Part shown: in pieces, positions 48,274-59,936 of the stretch
Numbering within the stretch: position 1 is the stretch's first letter
Layout of the letters: the number at the start of each line of letters is the position of its first letter
Source of the DNA: Viola odorata
Lineage: Eukaryota; Streptophyta; Magnoliopsida; Malpighiales; Violaceae
NCBI GenBank assembly: GCA_963691705.1
Contig: OY829546.1
Span: 2,738,001 to 2,802,000, forward strand
DNA length: 64,000 bases
Direction: 5' to 3'
Made by a program: the position numbers and the translations under genes
Notes under the pieces: generated by a model
The model's input: the letters and a program-made list of their open reading frames with translations, nothing else
Databases searched by the model: none
What the model was told of the DNA's origin: nothing

Positions 48274-49811
48274 TGATTGCATTGTATTTCATCATGTTTT
48301 ATTGTCCATTTACTAGTTATTTTGGACAGTAAATCTGCTGATTTATCCTTATTTTCCCACATCTTAGTAGATCTGATCTGGAAGGCAGCTTTTGAGGAAT
48401 TTGAACAGAAGAGAGCTGGAGCAGCATTACCCGAGTCTAGGCCTGAATCTTGGCCTAGACACATTCGCATCCGACGTATGGCGCATACCAGGATTGTCTT
48501 GGCCAAGACTGCGGCCAAGACACTTTCGCGATAAAGACATCACTTTGGAGCATTTGGACCGCTTTCAGCGTTGGACTCTTACAGCTGGCACGTAGCAGCT
48601 GTTCCGCCATTTTAGAGGGATCTGAAGACAATCTTATGTAGAATCCCGAATGGGATCTCCCTCTTTATTATTTAGCGATTTAGTTTCCATTTTTAAGAAC
48701 AATTAATTGTAATAATCTTTTAGGAGATTTTCTAGGGATTAGAGTTGGATTGGGACAGAGGTTCTGAGGGCTATTTTAGCAAGACATTATTCACCTCTGA
48801 CCAGATCGAACACTACGCAATCCTTCTTCTCTTTTCTTAGTTCGACATTGTTACACTTTGCTCCGGATTTTATTATCTCGGATTTATATTATTTATGCAA
48901 TTAAATACTTTATCTTTTTATTCATGAGTATGAGTAATTAAACACCCATTCTTGGTAAGGGTTGATGAGCTGAAGTTCTTATGCACTCGTAAGGCATCTT
49001 TCGTACTTAATAATCTCTTACTTTGTATTTATTTATTTCTTGAACTTAATCTATCGCTTACTCACTAGAGGCAAGGTTTGATCATCCTTGTACCCTAGTA
49101 GAGAAGAGTTGTAACCAGCCTAGAAGGAGAGGGAGTACCCGCCGGCTAGACGAAGTAGGTGACTAGTCTCGCGCCAGACTAGAAGAATAGGTAATCTAGG
49201 TCGAGACCAGATTGACAACCTAGGGTTTCCGTGGGGAAACACCTTGACCTAGGTACTGTCTTCCCCTGTACCATTGAAGAGGTGAGCAACCATTCAAGAC
49301 AGCAGTCAAATGGATAAACCCTTTAACCAGCAAGGTGTCCCTTGGCTAGGATTATCAGGAGAGGGAGTACCCGCCAGGTAATTTGAAGAGGAGGGAAGAC
49401 AAGAGTGAACAGGAGTACCTCCACTCTATAGCAGTGCTACAAACGAAGAGATGAACATCCTAGAGTCCGTGATCGAGTCATAAGAACGCAAGCTCTCATA
49501 TCACCCTTACCTGGAATTCCATATCACTAGACTTATTCCTAATCTAGACCCCAGTCTTGGCCTAGACTCTGGCCAATACTACTTTAAACTGTTTTCACTT
49601 ATTTTTGTTTTGTCTTTCAGTTTCAGATACCAACCAAACCCAAACTCAGTGACGAGGAAGTCAAACTCAAGAACTACGTTTCCTAGAGGTCTCTGTGGAC
49701 GATCCTCTTACCATCATCTACAAATCTTTGTAGACAGTAATAAGTTGTATTTCTACCCCCCAATTCCATAACTATTTCACTACTATATTTGACGTGTTCG
49801 ACAAGCGATCA
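48274..49811 (+). repeat. 5' LTR of element 1
   Basis: Proposed ends are TGAT...ATCA, an inverted match at the canonical TG/CA termini, and the right end abuts the PBS. The left end is chosen by this match and by resemblance to the LTR of element 2. It cannot be proven because the 3' LTR lies outside the window. It includes three motif clusters (48435, 48496, 49543) and a duplicated ggagagggagtacccgcc (about 49126 and 49361). Confidence 0.7.
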
Positions 49812-49816
49812 AATTT

Positions 49817-49834
49817 TGGCGCCGTTGCCGGGGA
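49817..49834 (+). other. Primer-binding site, tRNA-Asp type
   Basis: tggcgccgttgccgggga starts five bases after the LTR end. It is complementary to the 3' end of plant tRNA-Asp, as used by Athila-group elements, and is the minus-strand DNA primer site. Confidence 0.88.
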
Positions 49835-49880
49835 TCTCTAACGGTATTTGTAGTTCTTGTTTTATTTTATTTTATGACAG

Positions 49881-51935
49881 TTGATGACCAGGTCCTCAAG
49901 TAGAGAACAAGATTTGTTACCCATCAATCCCAATCTCACTAGGACCGAAGCACAGCTAAGGAGGCAAGCTCGACTGAGAGCAGCCCAAGAAGAAAGTGAA
50001 TCGGAAAGTTCTAACTCCGAAGCAGAATATAGTCTAGACCACGGTCTTGGCCTAGATACAGACCAAGACATGGCGGACCAGCAACCAGAACCAACAATGA
50101 GAGAGCTGAACAAAACAGCAGAACAGGAGACCTTTTCCTGTATTAATCTACCTCCTGTAGCTAACGATTGGTCCATAAAGACCAACATGGTGGCCAACCT
50201 TCCCAAGTTCTACGGCCATTCCAATGAAAACCCATTCAAGCATCTAAGAAACTTACATGTCCAGTGTGACATTATGAAACCAACCACTGTAAACATGGAG
50301 AGAGCGAAGCTAAAAGCCTTTCCAAGCTCTCTAGAAGGGGGAGCTCAGAACTGGTTTTACTGTTTGCCTCATAATACCATCAACACGTGGGCGGAGATGT
50401 CCACGATGTTCCTTAATAAGTATTGGAATGCAACGAAGACGGGGATAGCCAGGAAAGACATGGCAGCAATTCAACAAAGAAGCAGTGAAACTTTCAGTGA
50501 GTACCACCAGAGGTTCCGAGATTTGCAAGAAGTTTGCCCCACTCATGGCGTAGCAGACAATACCATGATACAATATTTCTACGATGGGATGCTCCCAAGT
50601 AGCAAGGAAAAAGTGGACTCAGCCGCAAGTGGAGCACTTCAAGATCTCACGGTTACAAGAGCAAAAATGTTGCTCCAAACATTGGCAGACAATTGCCAAA
50701 ATAACACAATTTCGGATAGAAATTCTTCTTCTTCTTCCATAAATGCAATTAATGTTGAACAAAAGCTTAATGATTTAACTGATATGGTTAAAACCCTCTC
50801 TGTTAATATTTCAGGTTCAATGTCTTCAGGAAGTCAGAACCAAGAGCAAGTAGCATCTGTTTGTGGGATATGCCAGCAGCAAGACCACCAGACCAACGAC
50901 TGCTATATGGTGCAGCATCCGGATGATGTGAGTCAGGTCAATGCAGTATATCCACAAAACCAAGGAAGCATGCAAAACTTTCCCCAAGGAAGTAACCAAT
51001 ACGCGTGGAGGGCACATCCGAACTTCAGATGGAGAGATCCAATTCCTCCAAATCAGAATCAGAGTCAAGGTGCACCTCAGCAGCAGCAGCAACCTCCTGT
51101 CAATTTCCAACACTTCGTGCCGCGACCCCCAAATCAGAGTCTTGGCCAGAATCTAGGCCAAGCGCCAGGCCAACCTCCTTTAGCCCAGCTACCACCTGCC
51201 CCTCGACCTTTGCAGATAACTGGCCCCTCAGTGGAGGACACGCTCAAGCAAATGATGGAGCTGCAGAAGAATCATATGCAGTTAACTCAGACTAGCTTGG
51301 CAGAGCTGCAAAAGCAAATAACTCAAATAGCCAATCAAGGAAAATTGCCTCCAACCACGGTAAATAATCCAGCACACAACGTGAGTGCCATGAGTTTGAG
51401 GAGTGGAGTTGTGTTGCCAGAAAGGGAGGGAGCAAAAACAGATGAGGAAATAAAAAGAATCCTTTCGGAGGACGTGGATGAAGATGAGGAAGAAGAAGCT
51501 GAAGCGGAAGTAGTCTTGACCAAGACTCAGGCCAAGCCTACCGTTATCGTAGAACCAGAGAAAAAAGAGCATGTCTTGGCCAAGCCGCAGGTCAAGCCAG
51601 ACCAGAAGGAGGAGATTATAGAAATCATACCACCCTTTCCACCAGGATCTTCGAAAGAAAAGAAACAAGATGAAGCGAGAGACTTCATGGCTGTTTTTGG
51701 AAAAATAGCCGTGAATATTCCAATGTTGGATTTAATTGCAAAAGTTCCTTCTTATGCCAAATTTCTTAAAGAATTGTGCACTAATAAAAAGAAAATTGCA
51801 GGTATAGAGAGAGTGAATTTATCCAGCAATGTCTCCGTAGTACAACAACTCCCAGAGAAGTGCAAGGATCAAGGAACCTTCACTATTCCATGCCAAATAG
51901 GGAGCAAAATCATTGAAAAGCCCTTTGTGACTTAG
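49881..51935 (+). CDS. gag: Gag polyprotein of element 1
   Basis: 684-residue ORF. The capsid-type retrotransposon gag domain is at about 100-270 (with [17 protein letters not shown] and [10 protein letters not shown]). A CX2CX4HX4C zinc knuckle [14 protein letters not shown] sits near 327. A Pro/Gln-rich segment and a long acidic/Lys-rich region follow. It would form the virus-like particle and bind element RNA in the cytoplasm. The frame ends at 51935 just as the protease begins in another frame; see the finding on this junction. Four copies of the dispersed palindromic motif lie inside, seen as LGQ- or LAKP-type repeats in the protein. Confidence 0.9.
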   Translation: MMTRSSSREQDLLPINPNLTRTEAQLRRQARLRAAQEESESESSNSEAEYSLDHGLGLDTDQDMADQQPEPTMRELNKTAEQETFSCINLPPVANDWSIKTNMVANLPKFYGHSNENPFKHLRNLHVQCDIMKPTTVNMERAKLKAFPSSLEGGAQNWFYCLPHNTINTWAEMSTMFLNKYWNATKTGIARKDMAAIQQRSSETFSEYHQRFRDLQEVCPTHGVADNTMIQYFYDGMLPSSKEKVDSAASGALQDLTVTRAKMLLQTLADNCQNNTISDRNSSSSSINAINVEQKLNDLTDMVKTLSVNISGSMSSGSQNQEQVASVCGICQQQDHQTNDCYMVQHPDDVSQVNAVYPQNQGSMQNFPQGSNQYAWRAHPNFRWRDPIPPNQNQSQGAPQQQQQPPVNFQHFVPRPPNQSLGQNLGQAPGQPPLAQLPPAPRPLQITGPSVEDTLKQMMELQKNHMQLTQTSLAELQKQITQIANQGKLPPTTVNNPAHNVSAMSLRSGVVLPEREGAKTDEEIKRILSEDVDEDEEEEAEAEVVLTKTQAKPTVIVEPEKKEHVLAKPQVKPDQKEEIIEIIPPFPPGSSKEKKQDEARDFMAVFGKIAVNIPMLDLIAKVPSYAKFLKELCTNKKKIAGIERVNLSSNVSVVQQLPEKCKDQGTFTIPCQIGSKIIEKPFVT

Positions 51936-51952
51936 GGGCTGGCATCAATGTA

Positions 51953-54900
51953 ATGTCTCTAAGCGAATTCGAGACCTTGAAGATAGGGACAATGAAAGAG
52001 ACTGACTTAGTGATACAGCTGGCCGATCGAACAATCATCCGACCTAAAGGTGTAGTGACAGATGTCCTGGTAATGGTAAACGATTTTATCTATCCAGTTG
52101 ACTTTTATATAGTTGAGATGAATGTTCAATTGCCTTCTTGTACCACTGATATTTTATTAGGAAGACCTTTCCTAAGGACGTCAAAAGTAAAGATAGACTG
52201 CTTCGAAGGAAGCATTATTCTTGAATTTTGTGGAAGAACAATTAAATTCAGCATCACTGATGCTCTAAAACATCCTAATGATTTGCATTGTGTTAGTTTT
52301 TTGGATGTTTTGGATCCAATTACTGAAGAAATTGCTGACATTTATAATAGCGATCCACTTGAGTATGTTTTGAGCAGGGGAATTTCCACCCAAGCACTGG
52401 AAGGATTAAAAGACCGCACGGGAAATCAGGAGGAACTCCAAGAAGTTGTGGACAGCTTGGCCGATCAGGAAGATACAGACTTAGTCTTGGCCTTGAGCTT
52501 GGCCAAGACGCCGGCCAAGACTGTCAACAAAAGAAGAAAAATAGTTAGTTGTCAATATGTGCAATCAACGATTCCTAAATTTCTACCTTCTGTTGTGCAG
52601 GCACCACAATTAGAATTGAAGTCCTTACCAAACCACCTGAAGTACGCCTATCTAGGCCTAGATGACACCCTTCCCGTCATTATTTCAGCCAAACTATCGA
52701 GAGATGAAGAAGACAAATTGATTGATGTATTGAAAAAATACAAAGAAGCGATAGGCTGGACAATGGCAGACATCAAGGGGATATCATCCAATATTTGTAC
52801 CCACAAAATACATTTGGAAGAGGACAAGAAACCCATTCGGCAACCCCAGAGGAGATTAAACCCTCCTATGATGGAAGTTGTTAAGAAAGAAATAATCAAG
52901 CTATTAGACTCCGGTGTGATTTACCCTATCTCTGATAGTAATTGGGTGTCTCCTGTGCAGGTAGTCCCTAAGAAGACTGGAATAACAGTAATCGAAGGAG
53001 AAGATGGAGCTCAAAGAACAGCTAGAATTCAAAACGGATGGAGGGTATGCATTGACTACCAAAGGCTGAATCAAGTCACTCGGAAGGACCATTTCCCGCT
53101 GCCTTTCATCGATCAAATGGTAGAGAGACTTACTGGAAATTCTCACTACTGTTTCTTGGACGGGTACTCAGGGTTCCATCAAATACCCGTTGCGCCCGAA
53201 GATCAACAAAAGACAACGTTCACTTGTCCATTTGGAACGTTTGCCTATCGACGCATGCCATTTGGGCTGTGTAATGCACCAGCCACCTTTCAAAGGTGCA
53301 TGGTAAGCATATTTTCTGAGTATGTAGAGAAGAGCATCGAAGTATTTATGGATGATTTTACCGTATACGGTAATGATTTCAACCAATGCCTACACAACTT
53401 AGAAAATATTTTAAAGAGATGTGTTGATACATGTTTAGTCTTGAACTTTGAAAAATGCCATTTTATGGTAGATCAAGGGATTGTCCTTGGACATGTAGTC
53501 TCTAAAAAAGGCATTGAGGTTGATCAAGCCAAAATTGACACTATCAAGAACTTGCCTTACCCCTCATGCTTGCGTGAGGTTCGTAGCTTTCTTGGACATG
53601 CAGGGTTCTACCGTAGGTTCATAAAAGACTTCTCAAAGGTGGCTGAACCCATGTGCAAGCTACTGCAAAAAGAGGTGGAGTTCGACTTCAATGAAGAATG
53701 CAAGAAATCCTTCGAAGAACTGAAGGAACGATTGATCACAGCACCGATCATTCAACCCCCTGATTGGAGCTTGCCATTCGAGCTAATGTGCGACGCAAGT
53801 GATGCTGCTGTTGGAGCGGTTCTTGGACAGAAGAAAGGAAAAGACCCTCACGTGATCTACTATGCATCTAAGATGCTAGATGATGCCCAACGAAATTACA
53901 CCACAACCGAAAAAGAACTCTTTGCTATAGTTTTTGCCTTGGAAAAATTTAGATCTTATTTGTTGGGCACAAAAATTATTGTATTTTCAGATCATGCGGC
54001 ATTAAAATATCTCTTGGTCAAGCATGATACTAAGCCTAGACTAATCCGTTGGATCCTTCTTATGCAGGAGCACAATCTGGAAATCAAGGACAAGAGTGGC
54101 AGGGAAAATCTCGTGGCAGACCACTTAAGCCGCTGCCTAGCAAAGGGAGACACGAACGAAATCAAAGCAGAATTTCCAGATGAAAAACTGTTTTCTATCG
54201 CACAGTCTAGCCAGGAGTCTAGGCCTAGACATCAACCAAACCCGCGACCATGGTACGCTGAAATAGCGAATTACCTAGCAACAGGTAAACACTATGGTAA
54301 CATGACTACCTATGAGAGGGTAAAGGTCAAACACGACAGTAAGTACTATGTCTGGGATGATCCATATTTATGGAAGCTAGGAACCGATCAATTGCTAAGG
54401 AGATGTATACCTAAAGATGAAACCAAGTCTATACTTGAATTCTGTCACTCCAAAGCATGCGGAGGCCATTTTGGAGCTAGAAGGACAGCCCTAAAAATCT
54501 TAGAGGCTGGTTTCTATTGGCCGACAATTTTTCTGGATAGTGCCCTATTTTGTAAAACTTGTCCGGCTTGTCAAAAAGTAGGAAACATTAGTTCCCGAAA
54601 TGAAATGCCTATGAATTTTATTCTTTCTTGTGAAATATTTGATATATGGGGCATAGACTTTATGGGACCTTTTCCCACTTCTTTTGGCAACAGATATATT
54701 CTCTTAGCTGTGGATTATGTATCAAAATGGATAGAGGCGAAAGCCACTAAAAATGATGATGCTAGAACTGTTATTTCCTTTATTAAATCTAATATCTTGA
54801 ACAGATTTGGAATTCCTCGAGGGATCATTAGTGATCGAGGAACCCACTTCTGCAACAAGATTTTATCTTCTCTTTTCAGGAAATATGGCATTACACATAG

Positions 54901-55543
54901 GATATCCACAGCCTACCACCCTCAGACAAACGGCCAAGCCGAAGTGTCAAATAGAGAGGTAAAGTCAGTCTTGGCCAAGACAGTAGGCCTAGACAGACGC
55001 GATTGGAGCCAGCGCTTAGATGACGCATTATGGGCCTGCCGAACGGCTTACAAAGGACCAATCGGAATGACACCTTACAAGCTAGTCTATGGAAAGACAT
55101 GCCACTTACCAGTAGGGTTGCAACATAAAGCATTTTGGGCAATACGAAAGTGCAACCTAAGTTGTGATGAGGCTGGCCAAGAAAGGAAGTTACAACGCCA
55201 TGAGCTAGAGGAATTGAGAGACCAAGCCTATGACAATCAGCTGATTGTCAAGGTCAGAATGAAAGCTTACCACGACAAGCGGATTATTGGAAAACCTCTC
55301 CACACAGGGGAGAAAGTTCTTCTTTATAATTCCCGTTTTAAAATGTTTCCTGGAAAACTAAAAACTAGATGGGAAGGCCCTTTTGTTATTACTAACATTT
55401 ACCCACATGGTGCAGTAGATATTAGGAATGAGAAAACAGGTGCCGAGCTCAAGGTGAACGGGCAGAGATTGAAACCGTTCTTTAAGGGTTTTCAAGAAGA
55501 GAAAGTTTCTGAAAAGGTGGACGAGCCACCCGAAAACAACTGA
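51953..55543 (+). CDS. pol: Pol polyprotein of element 1: protease, RT, RNase H, integrase
   Basis: 1196 codons from the first ATG, although translation must enter further upstream to include the protease active site DLGAG just before it. Reverse transcriptase: [12 protein letters not shown] and the catalytic FMDDF. RNase [18 protein letters not shown]. Integrase: zinc-binding H-H-C-C region ending CKTCPACQK, then the DDE core with DFMGPFP (first Asp), IISDRGTHF (second Asp) and the [10 protein letters not shown] segment with the Glu. Order RT-RNase H-integrase is Ty3/gypsy. The frame is fully open, suggesting a young copy. Motif clusters fall between protease and RT (52483), between RNase H and integrase (54204), and inside the integrase (54968). 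Confidence 0.92.
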   Translation: MSLSEFETLKIGTMKETDLVIQLADRTIIRPKGVVTDVLVMVNDFIYPVDFYIVEMNVQLPSCTTDILLGRPFLRTSKVKIDCFEGSIILEFCGRTIKFSITDALKHPNDLHCVSFLDVLDPITEEIADIYNSDPLEYVLSRGISTQALEGLKDRTGNQEELQEVVDSLADQEDTDLVLALSLAKTPAKTVNKRRKIVSCQYVQSTIPKFLPSVVQAPQLELKSLPNHLKYAYLGLDDTLPVIISAKLSRDEEDKLIDVLKKYKEAIGWTMADIKGISSNICTHKIHLEEDKKPIRQPQRRLNPPMMEVVKKEIIKLLDSGVIYPISDSNWVSPVQVVPKKTGITVIEGEDGAQRTARIQNGWRVCIDYQRLNQVTRKDHFPLPFIDQMVERLTGNSHYCFLDGYSGFHQIPVAPEDQQKTTFTCPFGTFAYRRMPFGLCNAPATFQRCMVSIFSEYVEKSIEVFMDDFTVYGNDFNQCLHNLENILKRCVDTCLVLNFEKCHFMVDQGIVLGHVVSKKGIEVDQAKIDTIKNLPYPSCLREVRSFLGHAGFYRRFIKDFSKVAEPMCKLLQKEVEFDFNEECKKSFEELKERLITAPIIQPPDWSLPFELMCDASDAAVGAVLGQKKGKDPHVIYYASKMLDDAQRNYTTTEKELFAIVFALEKFRSYLLGTKIIVFSDHAALKYLLVKHDTKPRLIRWILLMQEHNLEIKDKSGRENLVADHLSRCLAKGDTNEIKAEFPDEKLFSIAQSSQESRPRHQPNPRPWYAEIANYLATGKHYGNMTTYERVKVKHDSKYYVWDDPYLWKLGTDQLLRRCIPKDETKSILEFCHSKACGGHFGARRTALKILEAGFYWPTIFLDSALFCKTCPACQKVGNISSRNEMPMNFILSCEIFDIWGIDFMGPFPTSFGNRYILLAVDYVSKWIEAKATKNDDARTVISFIKSNILNRFGIPRGIISDRGTHFCNKILSSLFRKYGITHRISTAYHPQTNGQAEVSNREVKSVLAKTVGLDRRDWSQRLDDALWACRTAYKGPIGMTPYKLVYGKTCHLPVGLQHKAFWAIRKCNLSCDEAGQERKLQRHELEELRDQAYDNQLIVKVRMKAYHDKRIIGKPLHTGEKVLLYNSRFKMFPGKLKTRWEGPFVITNIYPHGAVDIRNEKTGAELKVNGQRLKPFFKGFQEEKVSEKVDEPPENN

Positions 55544-56077
55544 AGAAAAAATTGAGAGTCAAGCCTAGGACTTTAAATAAGGGCACTGCAAGGGAGGCAA
55601 CCCTTGTTTCTTTTAATTTTAGCATGTATTTAATTTTTTAGTCACATTTGATTTCACTGGGTTATTTTCGTTTTTGTGTAGGAAATTAAGTGTGGGGAAA
55701 TTGAAGTAGTCTTGGCCGAGATCTTGGCCAAGACTTAGAGCTAGACTGCCTTGCGAGTGAAGAGTCCTTTTGTGAGTTAGTGGGACACGTGTCTTCGCCG
55801 CCAAATAAAAGCCTTTATTTGCTTTTGAAACGGACAATTTCAAAAAGCCAATTAAAAGGAATTAATTGGCAGCGTGGGAAATTAATCTACCACCTCTGCA
55901 TATTCCTTCTCCCACTCTGACACGATCTCCCCACGTCCAACAAAATCCAACCTCTCACCTGAGCTAAAAGCAGCAGACCTTTCTCCTTCTTCTTCCCCAA
56001 AATCGCACAGTGTCACCTGCACAAACTAAACTCCAAAAACCCAAAATCCTTTCAAATCCTTTTCCCCTTTCGCACCC
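55544..56077 (+). other. Pol to env-position spacer
   Basis: Contains the gcaagggaggcaacccttg hairpin-like string at about 55589, an aagtgtggggaaattg PPT-like string at about 55688, and a motif cluster at 55709-55745. No ORF is called. Confidence 0.7.
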
Positions 56078-56353
56078 ATGACTGCAACCAGCCGTCCTTC
56101 GCCTTCCCACATCCCTGAGGAGAGCGACGATCTCCGTGGAGCTCAGCCGACTGCCCTTCCGACCAGTTCCCTCTCCGCCGCGAGACGGCTGCTCAACGCA
56201 ATAGGGGACGACGATTCCATGTCCTCCGAAGATGACTTACCCGAGGAATCAGAGGAGAGCGTCCAGGGAGGTGACCGAGCTGTTGTCGTGTCCGATGAGG
56301 TTCCTCTCGCGAAGAGGATGAAAACCTCTGCTCCGGCGACGACGGGAGACAGA
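56078..56353 (+). pseudogene. Env-position ORF of element 1, 5' fragment
   Basis: 92 codons, rich in Ser, Glu and Asp. They end in TAA only because element 2 is inserted at 56354. The frame is the same as that resumed at 61738 once the insert and one target duplication are discounted. No domain is recognisable in this part. Not a separate gene. Confidence 0.85.
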
Positions 56354-57059
56354 TAATCCCCACACTGCCCAATGCTCGCCCTCGAGCATTCACAAAATTT
56401 AAAACAGTCCCAAAACAGAACAGACACTCCAAACCATAGCACAGAGAATAAGCATGCTTGTTAAGATTCGGGACCTCGGATGAAAACCGACTTCGCCTAG
56501 ATACACCTGCATCAAATCAGAAGGATAACGACCCTTGAGAAGAGACTTTTCCACATCAGCCTATTCACCAGCAGTCCTCACATGGATCGGTGTTTGCACT
56601 CACGCTCGTGAACAAGGTTAGGTGTTTAAACACTCAAGTATGCAAGAAACGTAGCACAAAACCAAGTTTGCAAGTCAATCCGAGTATATTAGACACATGC
56701 ATAGGCAATCTAGCAATCAAAAGACTTCGCATCGAGGGCAAGAAGGGGAAGCAAAGAAAATAAATGACAAGAGGAAATGGAAGAAGCATAATGAGAAGAA
56801 AAAGTGGAGAAGAGGGATAGTAAGGAAGTGAAATGAGAAGGTGGTGAAACCAACTCAAACCTGGAACACTCCCTTGGCAGAAGGAATCAAGATGGTGAGA
56901 CAATATTGCTGAGGGCGAAAGCTAGACTAGGCTTTTCTTCTTCGAGGGGGGGTCCTTGCCTTCATTCGGGACCTAGGCTCGGGACCTTGAATGGATGCTG
57001 GCTGCTGATTTTCCTCTTCTTGGCTTTCAAGGTTTGGTCTTGCTCTTTTCTCTCTCTCT

Positions 57060-57125
57060 TTTATTTATATTTCTTTTTTTTTTCTTTTTTTTTCTTTTTT
57101 TTCTTTTTTTCTTTTTTTCTTCTTT
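57060..57125 (+). repeat. T/C low-complexity tract
   Basis: Runs of t interrupted by single c (ttctttttttt units). Purine tract on the strand of element 2. Several open frames through it encode only Phe/Leu-rich low-complexity peptide and are not called. Confidence 0.85.
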
Positions 57126-58085
57126 TTGGAGAGAGAAAGAGAGATCTGAATTGAGGATCGAGACCTTGTTCTTCGGGGGCTTGATATTCTGATTTCACTT
57201 CCCCACACTTGTGTTTTGCTGTGGGTGGGAAGTGATTTTTCGTTCTGGTCTGCCCTTAAATTCAGCTTTGGGGTCTCGAATTTGCGTCAGCATTCAGGGT
57301 CTTGAATTTTTGCGGGATCCCCACACTTTGCCTTTGCTGCTTCATTTGTCTAGTCTAGCCCTCGATAGTGCTCCCAACAACATTGCTCACCTGCCAAGAG
57401 AAAGATCAAAGAAAATTCAAGTGGTCAGAATGGAAGGTCAAGAAGGGATTCAGGGTCAAGAAGGGAGAACAGAAAAAAATGAGAGAGAACAATTCGATGC
57501 GAGGGCTTAATCTTTTTGCTACTCTCCTATGTCTAAATGTGTCTATACCCATGGATATCATGCAAGCCCAGCCAGTACCTAGCCATGCATTTATCACTCG
57601 AACAATAAATATAGGCATGAAGGCTCAAATGCTCACAGGGTGCTGATTTGTGACTACTGGTGTCTAGGTCTTGAAGCAGATATAAGGCATAACAGGCAAA
57701 GAATATCACATTCGGGACCTTGACTAAGACAGCATTTTTATTCTATGTGCATAAGTCAGATGTGTGTCCATCATTGGGGTGTTTTCAAAAACTAGGCAGC
57801 AAATAAAGATAAAATTCCGAAAAAACATTCGGGACCTTGAAACATGCAGTCAAGTAAAGTAAACAAATAAGGCAGATAAAACCCTCCCCACACTTAGGCA
57901 ACACATTGTCCTCAATGTGAAGAAGGAGACAAAAAGATAGCAGTTCAAACTAAAGCATAAAGGGAAATTATTCAACATAAAATAAAAGATAAGCCCATGC
58001 TGGGGCAAAGGGATAGATTGTTCGGGGTCTCGAATCGAGGATGGGGGAAGATTGCGCCAGTGTTGGCTTCGGGGTCCCGAAGTGG

Positions 58086-58161
58086 AAACAGGTGTCGGGG
58101 TCTCGAATCAGAAACAGGTGTCGGGGTCTCGAATCAGAAACATGTGTCGGGGTCTCGAATG
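58086..58161 (-). repeat. Tandem triplet of the element 2 motif (24-bp unit)
   Basis: Three adjacent copies of a gtcggggtctcgaatcagaa-type unit, the last diverging. It shows that the dispersed motif of element 2 can expand in tandem. Confidence 0.9.
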
Positions 58162-58312
58162 ACGGATTCCACGTGGCGCGCTAGGAGAGGTTCCTGAAAA
58201 AGCTGATACCCGACACCTGTACAAATCAGAGAAAAAAGTGAGATTTTTTTTTTTTTGATTTTTTTTTGAATTTGAATTTGAAAAAAAATGGGGGGAAAGA
58301 AGGCAAGACAAA

Positions 58313-58530
58313 AGGAATTAATGGGGTTTGAAAAAGGAGGGGACAAGAGAATTAAATGAGGAGAGAAGGAGACAAAAGTAATTAAAGCTACCATAGGGAA
58401 CATAAAAAGCTAAATTAAATGGGGAATTAATGGGGTTTGAAAAAGGAGGGGACAAGGGAATTAAATGAGGAGGGAAGGAGACAAAGCTAATTAAAACTAC
58501 ATAGGGAACATAAGAAGTGTGCATAAAAAA
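58313..58530 (-). repeat. Direct duplication of about 110 bp in element 2
   Basis: ggaattaatggggtttgaaa, the aaggaggggacaag segment and catagggaacataa occur twice in the same order, at about 58315 and 58422. Confidence 0.85.
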
Positions 58531-58657
58531 GCTAAGTTTGACTTGGAATTGAAAATTTTAAAAATTAAAAGGAAAGAAGAAAGAAGGTTAGGAATTCGTG
58601 GGATTTCCCCACACTTGGCCTTGATTATAGTCGGGGCCTCGACTCTTCAAGTTTCCT

Positions 58658-59854
58658 TCAACCAATTCTACTAAAGGCTTTCCATCCTCTTAGTTTGATG
58701 TGAATTATCGCATGGAGTGGATGGTCTTGTAGCAAAGCATCTTGTATGCGGCCATGACATGGGTCAAATGTTAATTTGGGCTCCTGAAAAATTAAGAGGA
58801 AAAAATTGTTACGAGTGGAAGGTGATTCAAGAAAAGGATCAATATAATCAAAAAGTTTCAAAATCTCCCTTTCACCCATAACGACTTTAGATCGAGGGCA
58901 TGACGAAAAGCTCAAGTCCTCAATTTTCTCCTCCTCAATCTCACTTAAATCCTCATTCTCAGTCTCCCTTGAATCCTCATTCACAATCTCTCCCGGCTGA
59001 AAAATGATTTCTGCCCTCGATTCTGCTTCGAGGCCTTGAAGCTCGTCACTGTTGCTCGACTTCGGGACCTCGATGTCTGTGTAGTCCATATTGGCTCTTG
59101 ACTCCAAAGGAGAGCATCCTGAATCCTCCAATTTTAGCTCATCCATAGGCATGAAAAGGTCCTCTATCCCATAAGACTCATCATCTTGGTCATGACGCTC
59201 ATATGGTAACTCCCATAGGGTGGTGGTGGAGAAACTCTCCTCTTCACTTGAATAGTCGTCACTATCTAAGTGATGGGAATGTTGTTCTATATGAGTGATA
59301 GGGTGATCCATCGTCTGATTGGGCAAGAGAGCTAAAAAATTTGGTTCGGGGGCTGGAACTTCGTCGGGGTCCCGAGGATCTGGGATCTGTTCGGGAGCTG
59401 CAGAAGTGACAGCGTCGGGGTCTTGAATCTGGGAGAGGCACGCGGAGTCTTCTTCAATGTCCTCTTGACGCCACTGCTCCTTAAGCTCCTGCATTTCCAA
59501 AGTTAGCTCTTTTAATTGATTTTCCATGTTAATCAACCTCACATCATTTGATTCGGGAGCTGGGGCAGCGTCGAGGTCATGATGAGCGGGCAGGGATGTG
59601 AAGTTTTCTTCAAGATACTCTTGGCGCCTCTGCTCCCGAAGGGTCTCTTTAAATTGATTAACCATGCCAATTAATGCAGCCATATTTCCTTGGGATAACC
59701 CTGTGCCTTGAGGAGGTTGTGGAGGCTGAAAATATTGATATCCAGGTCTAGAATGCACTCCATAGCTGAAATTTCCTTGATTCCAGCACGGGGGGTTGGG
59801 AGTAAAATTCTGAGGAAAAGAGGGTGAATGAGAATAAGGATTAAAATAAGACAT
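58658..59854 (-). CDS. Sole ORF of element 2: acidic gag-tail-like protein, 398 aa
   Basis: Intact ORF starting about 60 bases after the PBS. The N-terminus (YFNPYSHSPSFPQNF and CWNQGNFSYG) resembles the Asn/Pro/Trp-rich stretch late in Athila-type gag. Two probable coiled-coil stretches follow (around KETLREQRRQEYLEE and MENQLKELTLEMQELKEQ). The remainder is very acidic, rich in Glu, Asp, Ser and Pro. No zinc knuckle, protease or polymerase. Motif copies are embedded in it. It may bind partner gag or element RNA; that is inference. The open frame of almost 400 codons in an otherwise non-coding element suggests selection or youth. Confidence 0.7.
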   Translation of the reverse strand: MSYFNPYSHSPSFPQNFTPNPPCWNQGNFSYGVHSRPGYQYFQPPQPPQGTGLSQGNMAALIGMVNQFKETLREQRRQEYLEENFTSLPAHHDLDAAPAPESNDVRLINMENQLKELTLEMQELKEQWRQEDIEEDSACLSQIQDPDAVTSAAPEQIPDPRDPDEVPAPEPNFLALLPNQTMDHPITHIEQHSHHLDSDDYSSEEESFSTTTLWELPYERHDQDDESYGIEDLFMPMDELKLEDSGCSPLESRANMDYTDIEVPKSSNSDELQGLEAESRAEIIFQPGEIVNEDSRETENEDLSEIEEEKIEDLSFSSCPRSKVVMGEREILKLFDYIDPFLESPSTRNNFFLLIFQEPKLTFDPCHGRIQDALLQDHPLHAIIHIKLRGWKAFSRIG

Positions 59855-59915
59855 TACAGAAAGAAATAAAATAAAACAAAAATCTGGACTTGTCTAGGGC
59901 AAGACTTAACACCAA

Positions 59916-59933
59916 TCCCCGGCAACAGCGCCA
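59916..59933 (-). other. Primer-binding site of element 2
   Basis: On the minus strand tggcgctgttgccgggga, differing by one base from the element 1 PBS, three bases after the LTR end. Also tRNA-Asp type. Confidence 0.88.
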
Positions 59934-59936
59934 TTT

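Noticed and set aside
56906..57192. Phe/Leu-rich ORFs that look like membrane proteins
   Set aside because: They arise from a T/C low-complexity tract in the non-coding part of element 2.
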